A stretch of DNA of 64,000 nucleotides, taken from Paraspadella gotoi. Its lineage: Eukaryota > Chaetognatha. The stretch covers positions 6,223,073 through 6,287,072 of the forward strand of contig CM119264.1 of assembly GCA_051294375.1 (NCBI GenBank), written 5' to 3'. Below, piece by piece: positions 59,011 through 64,000 of the stretch. The notes under the pieces are model-generated. The model did no database searches, was not told where the DNA came from, and saw only the letters and a list, made by a program, of their open reading frames with translations. The translations under genes and the position numbers were made by a program. Position 1 is the stretch's first letter; each line of letters opens with the position of its first letter.

Positions 59011-60179
59011 TTAAATTTATTAATTCTAAATTTCAATTAAAATGGGGCGTTTTTAAAAAATAAGGCCTACTTTATAATAATTTGATTTTTAATTATTTTT
59101 TTAATCTTTAAACTGCCAAGCCCCTTGCACATACGCAACCTCTGGCAGCATGTTCTGAATCAGCTGGCTGATTTGTGTTTTCTCTTTATCTTTCTCTCTC
59201 CCTCCTGCCTTTTTTTCTCACTTTTTCCTATGTATGATAAAGGGCATATGGTTGATGTATGAATTGATTTGGAAATTGATGTGTGTGTGAAATGTGAGTT
59301 GAAGTGGGTAAAATTGGTTATATACAAAACCTTAAACTTTATTTCAAGTTTCGTGATCAATAATGAAAGCTGTCTCTACCTTTTTCTGAATTATCAAATA
59401 ATCGGACTAAGAAATTAAAGATAAAAAATGTCCTGCTTTGTTTAATACTTAATCCTAATTAAAATCTTAATTTTAATAGTGAAAACAAAAAAGTATTTTG
59501 TGAGTCTAAAAAAATCATAACAGTCTGCCAATGAAATTATAAAGTTCGATTGAAATATCAATCATCAAGGCATGTTATAACCTATGGAAGTTCTTATGAA
59601 TGAATCTTATGATTTACCTTTTGAATAGATCAAGTGAGGATGACAAAAAGCCAAAGGAGAACGAAGTTTAATTGATCCAGGTCGATGTTCTGGATGTATA
59701 TTTCATTGCTATTTTTTCTCAGATACATTTTGACCGAACCGCCCTCTGAGGTGAAAAGCTCGAATTAAATAGAAACGCAATCTTGAATGGTTTAAATATA
59801 ATTTTTAAACTTATTTCGAAAGACTTCGTTGTTGTTTTAATTATTACTATGAAATTGGTACAACCAATATAAAAATTATTCATGTGTTATATATATAACT
59901 ATATTAAATATTGCATATCTCTCATTCCACAAAAAGTTCTATTTGTAAACTTCTTTTGGAATGAATTCAACCTAAAGTACACATTAAACAAAAGACCAAT
60001 GTCGATTTTAAATGTATGTATGTATTTATTATTCAAGCCAATGAACTTATTTAAGCAAAGTTAAAAAAAAAATTAGATAAATAAAAGGAATAAAAATAAT
60101 AATTCCTGCAATACTACCTCCTATTGTCTCTTACTGCCGTTTATTTTCAAAAATTATATAATTCGTCATAGTAATCATC

Positions 60180-60326
60180 ATCAATTCATCACCATCATCA
60201 TCATCATCATCATCATCTTCTTTTTCTTCTTCTTCTTCTTCTTCTTCTTCTTCTTCTTCTTCAATACGATCATCATCATCTTCATCATCATCATTATCTT
60301 CATCATCATCATCATCATCATCCATC

Positions 60327-60368
<42 letters not shown>

Positions 60369-60396
60369 TTCATCTTCATCGTCATCATCATCATTT
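60180..60396 (+). repeat. (ATC)n/(TTC)n compound microsatellite upstream of the myosin gene
   Basis: Blocks of CAT and CTT trinucleotides over more than 200 bp, about 470 bp upstream of the myosin start codon. Confidence 0.95.
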
Positions 60397-60720
60397 TTTG
60401 CTACGACAACATCATCTTCCCCAGCGACCCCATCAAGCTCATCACTCACTTCATCAGGTTACAGGTCTCTCTGTTCATTTCGTTAGCTTTGTCGACGATT
60501 CTTTTTAAACTTTTACAAGAGCAAAAATATCTTAACTTATAATTAATTTTTTTTTGCAATTATTCACGCCTATCAACTTTCTTATCCACTTCAATCTTCC
60601 CCTACATTTGGCGATCGACGACATACCTATTCATTGCATTTCGAAAAAAGATCGATCTCATCCCTAATTCATCGCCTTTGATCGCGACTTTGCTGAGTCC
60701 CGATTTCAATTCTTTTTCGT

Positions 60721-60766
60721 CGGCCCAGCGACTTTTTTTTTCTTCTCCTGCTCGGCGCAGCAACAG
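60721..60766 (+). promoter_or_regulatory. Possible non-coding first exon/donor of the myosin gene
   Basis: The first myosin coding exon is preceded at 60854 by an AG in TTTTGAG that could be an acceptor. Upstream, CAACAG followed by GTAAAA near 60766 looks like a donor of an untranslated exon, the usual 5' layout of muscle myosin genes. No TATA box was identified. This is inference. Confidence 0.25.
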
Positions 60767-60865
60767 GTAAAATTGTTTGTTTGTTTCATCGTGGCTTATT
60801 ATTATAATTAAGCTACATGGTAGTATGTAATTCGAGTTTTTACTCCGATTTTGAGCCGGAAAAAA

Positions 60866-62662
60866 ATGGGGACTCTTTCGCCACGAGACCCAGACTACAT
60901 TTATTTGGCGCCTTCGAAGGAAGTGGTCCTTGCTGACAGGGCGAAACCATACGACGTTAAGGTGAAAATGTGATTGATTTTCTGATTGATCGATCGTTTA
61001 AATGATTTGACATATCGTTGAATAGTTGCCTTTAATTGGCCGGTTGTTATTAATTAAAAGATACGAATGACAAATAATCCAAATTTTGATGAATTGTTTC
61101 AATTTATTTCTTTTTATTGATTGCAGGTCGATTGCTGGGTTCGAGACGCGGAAGAATGTTACATCAGCGGGAAAATTCAAAAAGTCGGAGATGATGAGAA
61201 ATACACGGTGCTGGACGTCAAAGGAAACGTGAGTCTGGAAACGCGGAAAGAAAGAAAGAAAGAGTGAAACAAAGAATGAAAGAAAGAAAGAAAGAGAGAA
61301 GTAAAATGAAAGAAAGAAAAAAGAAATAAAAGAAAGTCATGTAAATGTATTTAAAATTATTTTAATAATTTTTCAATTTTCATTTTTTTCAAATTCAGAC
61401 TCACGTTCTGCCCAAAGCCGAAGTTTTTGAGATGAATCCACCAAAGTTCGAAAAGGCTGAAGACATGTCGGGTGAGAGCTCACTAACTTTTGAATATAAA
61501 TAATTGAATATCATTATGATTATGGATATGAAAGAGTGCAAAACAAAATTAATTAAGCATCGAATAAGGAATTTTAATTAAAAGTAGAACATAAGCGAAA
61601 GTGAATGTGATTTAAGCATGGCGATGTCAAAAAATTTTTAATCTCCGCATGTGTATTATGTAAAATTGTACCAGCAAAAGCTCAAAACCATTTTTTGTCG
61701 TCGTCAGATCTTTCCTACCTCAACGACGCGGCTGTCCTGCACAATCTGCGCTCTCGCTACGGGGTCATGCTCATCTACACTTACTCAGGTAAGGCTTTTC
61801 ATTCTAAATACCAAACAACTCCCTACAATCTCGCGCCCGTCCTACTCTTCAGGCCTGTTCTGCATCTGCATCAACCCTTACAAGTGGCTCTCCATCTACT
61901 CGGACAAGATGAGGAACTACTACCGCGGCCCGAGGAGGAACGAGAGGCCGCCTCACCTTTATGCCATCGCTGACGGCGCGTTCCAACACATGGAGATGGG
62001 TGAGTTGAAGAGGGTGGGAAGTCTACTGACTAGGCAAGGTAAGGCAGGGCAAGGCAAGGCAGGGAAAGGCAAGGCAAGGCAAGTCAACGAAAGGAAAAGG
62101 AAAAAAAATCAAAAGAAAAGAAAAGAAAAGAAAAGAATGAAAAGAAAAGAAAGTAAGTGAAAGGAGAAATACTATTTCGAGTGGTTATTCTTAAATGTTC
62201 AAATATGTGACTGGTGTGACTCGAGAACTAAGTATTTCGCACGCTCATAGTATTTATTTTCAGAGGGGAAGAATCAGTCGATGCTAATCACCGGCGAATC
62301 CGGAGCCGGAAAAACCGAGAACACGAAGAAAGTCCTTCAGTACTACGCGCTCGAATTTGCCGACAAAAAAGCCGCCAAATCTAAGGCCGACATGGTGAGT
62401 TAATTGTCGGTCTCAAGAGTAAAGTTGTTGATCCAATAGAAAAAAAAATTAGGCCACTAGAGATTCTAATGTATAATCGTGACCACTTTCCTTCTTCGGT
62501 ACAGTCCGGCAAGGTGGGCTCTCTCGAGGATCAGATCGTACAGGCCAATCCCGTGCTGGAGGCCTACGGAAATGCCAAGACTGTCAGGAACAACAACTCC
62601 TCCAGATTCGTGAGTCAAAACTGGTTAAATATGTTTTTACTGATGTAGAGCCTTATACTAGA

Positions 62663-62727
<65 letters not shown>

Positions 62728-63596
62728 ATTTCAGGGTAAGTTCATCAGAGTTCATTTCGGTCCATCGAAGAGAATTGCCGGTGCTGACATCGAGACTTAC
62801 CTTTTGGAAAAGTCGCGCATCACTTTTCAGTTGGAGATAGAAAGGTTAGTGTTAGTTATCTGTCTCTCTCTCAGGCAAATTAGTCACTTCTCTTTTCTTT
62901 TTCAGGAACTACCACATTTTCTATCAACTCCTCTCACGCGCTTACCCAGATTACCATCAGATGCTCAAAGTGGACGAGGTTCCTCCGAATCCCGGTCTCT
63001 TCTATTTCATCGCGCAGGTCAGTTTTTGTTGGTCAAATTAATGTGATATGAAATAATGTAGAAATGTCACAAAGCTTAATAAATTTTAACTTTAATACGT
63101 ACATAGATTGTCCTAAAGTTTTGATAAAAAATAATGATAAGCTTCGTAGAAATTTGCCGCATAGTATTTTAATTTTACAAAAAAAATTTCAAAATAAAAT
63201 AAGTTGAAAACAAAAGGCTAAAGAATTAGTAATCAGACCTGACCTTCTGTTTCCTTTTAATTTCCACTCGCGGCGACATTTGCTTCGCTTTCGCTTCCAC
63301 TTCCGGCGCCGCTTTCAGGGCGTTCTCACGGTCGACCGGATGGACGACGCGGAGGAGATGCGCGCCACCGACAACGCCTTCGACATTTTGGGTGAGTCGT
63401 TCAAAGTTAATGGATTCGAAAGGTTTTCCGACATTCGCGAAAGGAATCCGATTCACTGGTTCGATCCTCCTTATCTTCTCAGGATTTACGGACGAAGAAA
63501 AACGCAACATGTACAAAGGAACTGGAGCCGTGATGTGGATGGGCAACGCCAAGTGGAAGCAGAAGGGAGAGCAGGCGGAGCCTGACGGAAAGATAG
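60866..63596 (+). CDS. Myosin II heavy chain, muscle type, 5' part (motor domain)
   Basis: Actin-based motor of thick filaments. Eleven coding exons: 60866-60961, 61127-61228, 61399-61471, 61708-61788, 61853-61999, 62264-62394, 62505-62609, 62735-62844, 62906-63017, 63319-63391, 63483-63596. All have GT..AG borders and all phases agree. Starts [21 protein letters not shown]3-like N-terminal domain ([10 protein letters not shown] to LDVKGN); [16 protein letters not shown]-loop [14 protein letters not shown] in exon 6; loop 1 [15 protein letters not shown]; switch I NNNSSRFGKF across exons 7/8; [49 protein letters not shown]. About 380 of roughly 1,930 expected residues are present; the rest lies past the N gap at 63664. 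Introns are short (about 60-300 nt). Confidence 0.97.
62031..62152 (+). repeat. (AAGGC)n then (AAAAG)n in myosin intron 5
   Basis: Pentanucleotide arrays directly downstream of the exon ending at 61999. Confidence 0.9.
62667..62724 (+). repeat. (TC)n in myosin intron 7, next to the acceptor
   Basis: About 29 units immediately before the polypyrimidine tract of the exon starting at 62735. Confidence 0.95.
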
Positions 63597-64000
63597 GTGA
63601 AAGACAGCGGGAGCCGAAATGATCTGCCAAGTTATTTTTAGATTTGAAATTTTTGGGTTTAGGNNNNNNNNNNNNNNNNNNNNNNNNNNNNNNNNNNNNN
63701 NNNNNNNNNNNNNNNNNNNNNNNNNNNNNNNNNNNNNNNNNNNNNNNNNNNNNNNNNNNNNNNNNNNNNNNNNNNNNNNNNNNNNNNNNNNNNNNNNNNN
63801 NNNNNNNNNNNNNNNNNNNNNNNNNNNNNNNNNNNNNNNNNNNNNNNNNNNNNNNNNNNAAGCTGAAGGTTAATTTTGAATTTCTCATCGTTTGGTTTTT
63901 TTTTTCTGATTGATTGTTTGATTTATTAATTGCCTGATTCCTTCAAGGATTAATTGATTGTTCAATCGATTTTTTCATTGATCAATTTAAAAATTCATTT

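Larger units (their letters stand above)
57914..60865. other. Shared upstream region of UBE2H and myosin (divergent genes)
   Basis: The two genes are transcribed away from each other across about 2.95 kb. It holds short (TC)n at 58602-58635, the telomere-like tract and the (ATC)n/(TTC)n tract. No other coding region recognised. Confidence 0.6.

Overview
This is a draft assembly of an animal nuclear genome. Genes are split by GT..AG introns, microsatellites are abundant ((TC)n, (GAC)n, (CTAT)n, (ATC)n), interspersed repeats are present, and there are twelve N runs. The products (a DPP6/DPP10-type S9B protein, UBE2H, a conventional muscle-type myosin II heavy chain) are metazoan. I would say invertebrate bilaterian and cannot name the phylum.

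Layout. 1-13.7 kb: low-complexity sequence with five large N gaps, a 574-bp Tc1/mariner-type MITE and two doubtful exons. 13.8-52.6 kb: one long plus-strand gene for a dipeptidyl-peptidase-like membrane protein. Its exons fall in three clusters (13.8-17.8, 31.0-33.3 and 48.6-52.6 kb). The two introns between the clusters hold other material: a 31-bp satellite, a GC-rich T-depleted block, a minus-strand EamA/SLC35G-like transporter fragment, a frameshifted minus-strand kelch-repeat gene, a proline-rich repeat ORF, an unrecognised plus-strand gene fragment, SINE-like repeats, and two large imperfect palindromes (24.3-32.1 kb and 38.85-48.48 kb). 56.67-57.91 kb: a complete minus-strand UBE2H gene in four exons. 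60.87-63.6 kb onward: the first eleven coding exons of a myosin heavy chain on the plus strand, cut by an N gap.

The most unusual feature is the block at about 20,006-23,530. It is not ordinary GC-rich DNA. It reads as normal local sequence in which nearly every T on the plus strand has been written as G. The 31-bp satellite upstream continues into it with each T replaced by G, and 22,255-23,090 is a T-to-G version of 23,545-24,300. This explains the very long ORFs there, because every stop codon needs a T. Together with the palindromes, gaps of exactly 25 N, and homopolymer frameshifts in genes that are otherwise well conserved, it suggests that 17.9-32 kb and 38.9-48.5 kb were filled with uncorrected long-read sequence. 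A biological origin cannot be excluded from sequence alone.

A second notable feature is a pair of hammerhead-ribozyme-like motifs (16,803-16,839 and 29,316-29,349), each inside an element bounded by inverted repeats, as seen in Penelope-like retroelements.

The three well-supported genes (DPP-like, UBE2H, myosin) have no evident functional link.
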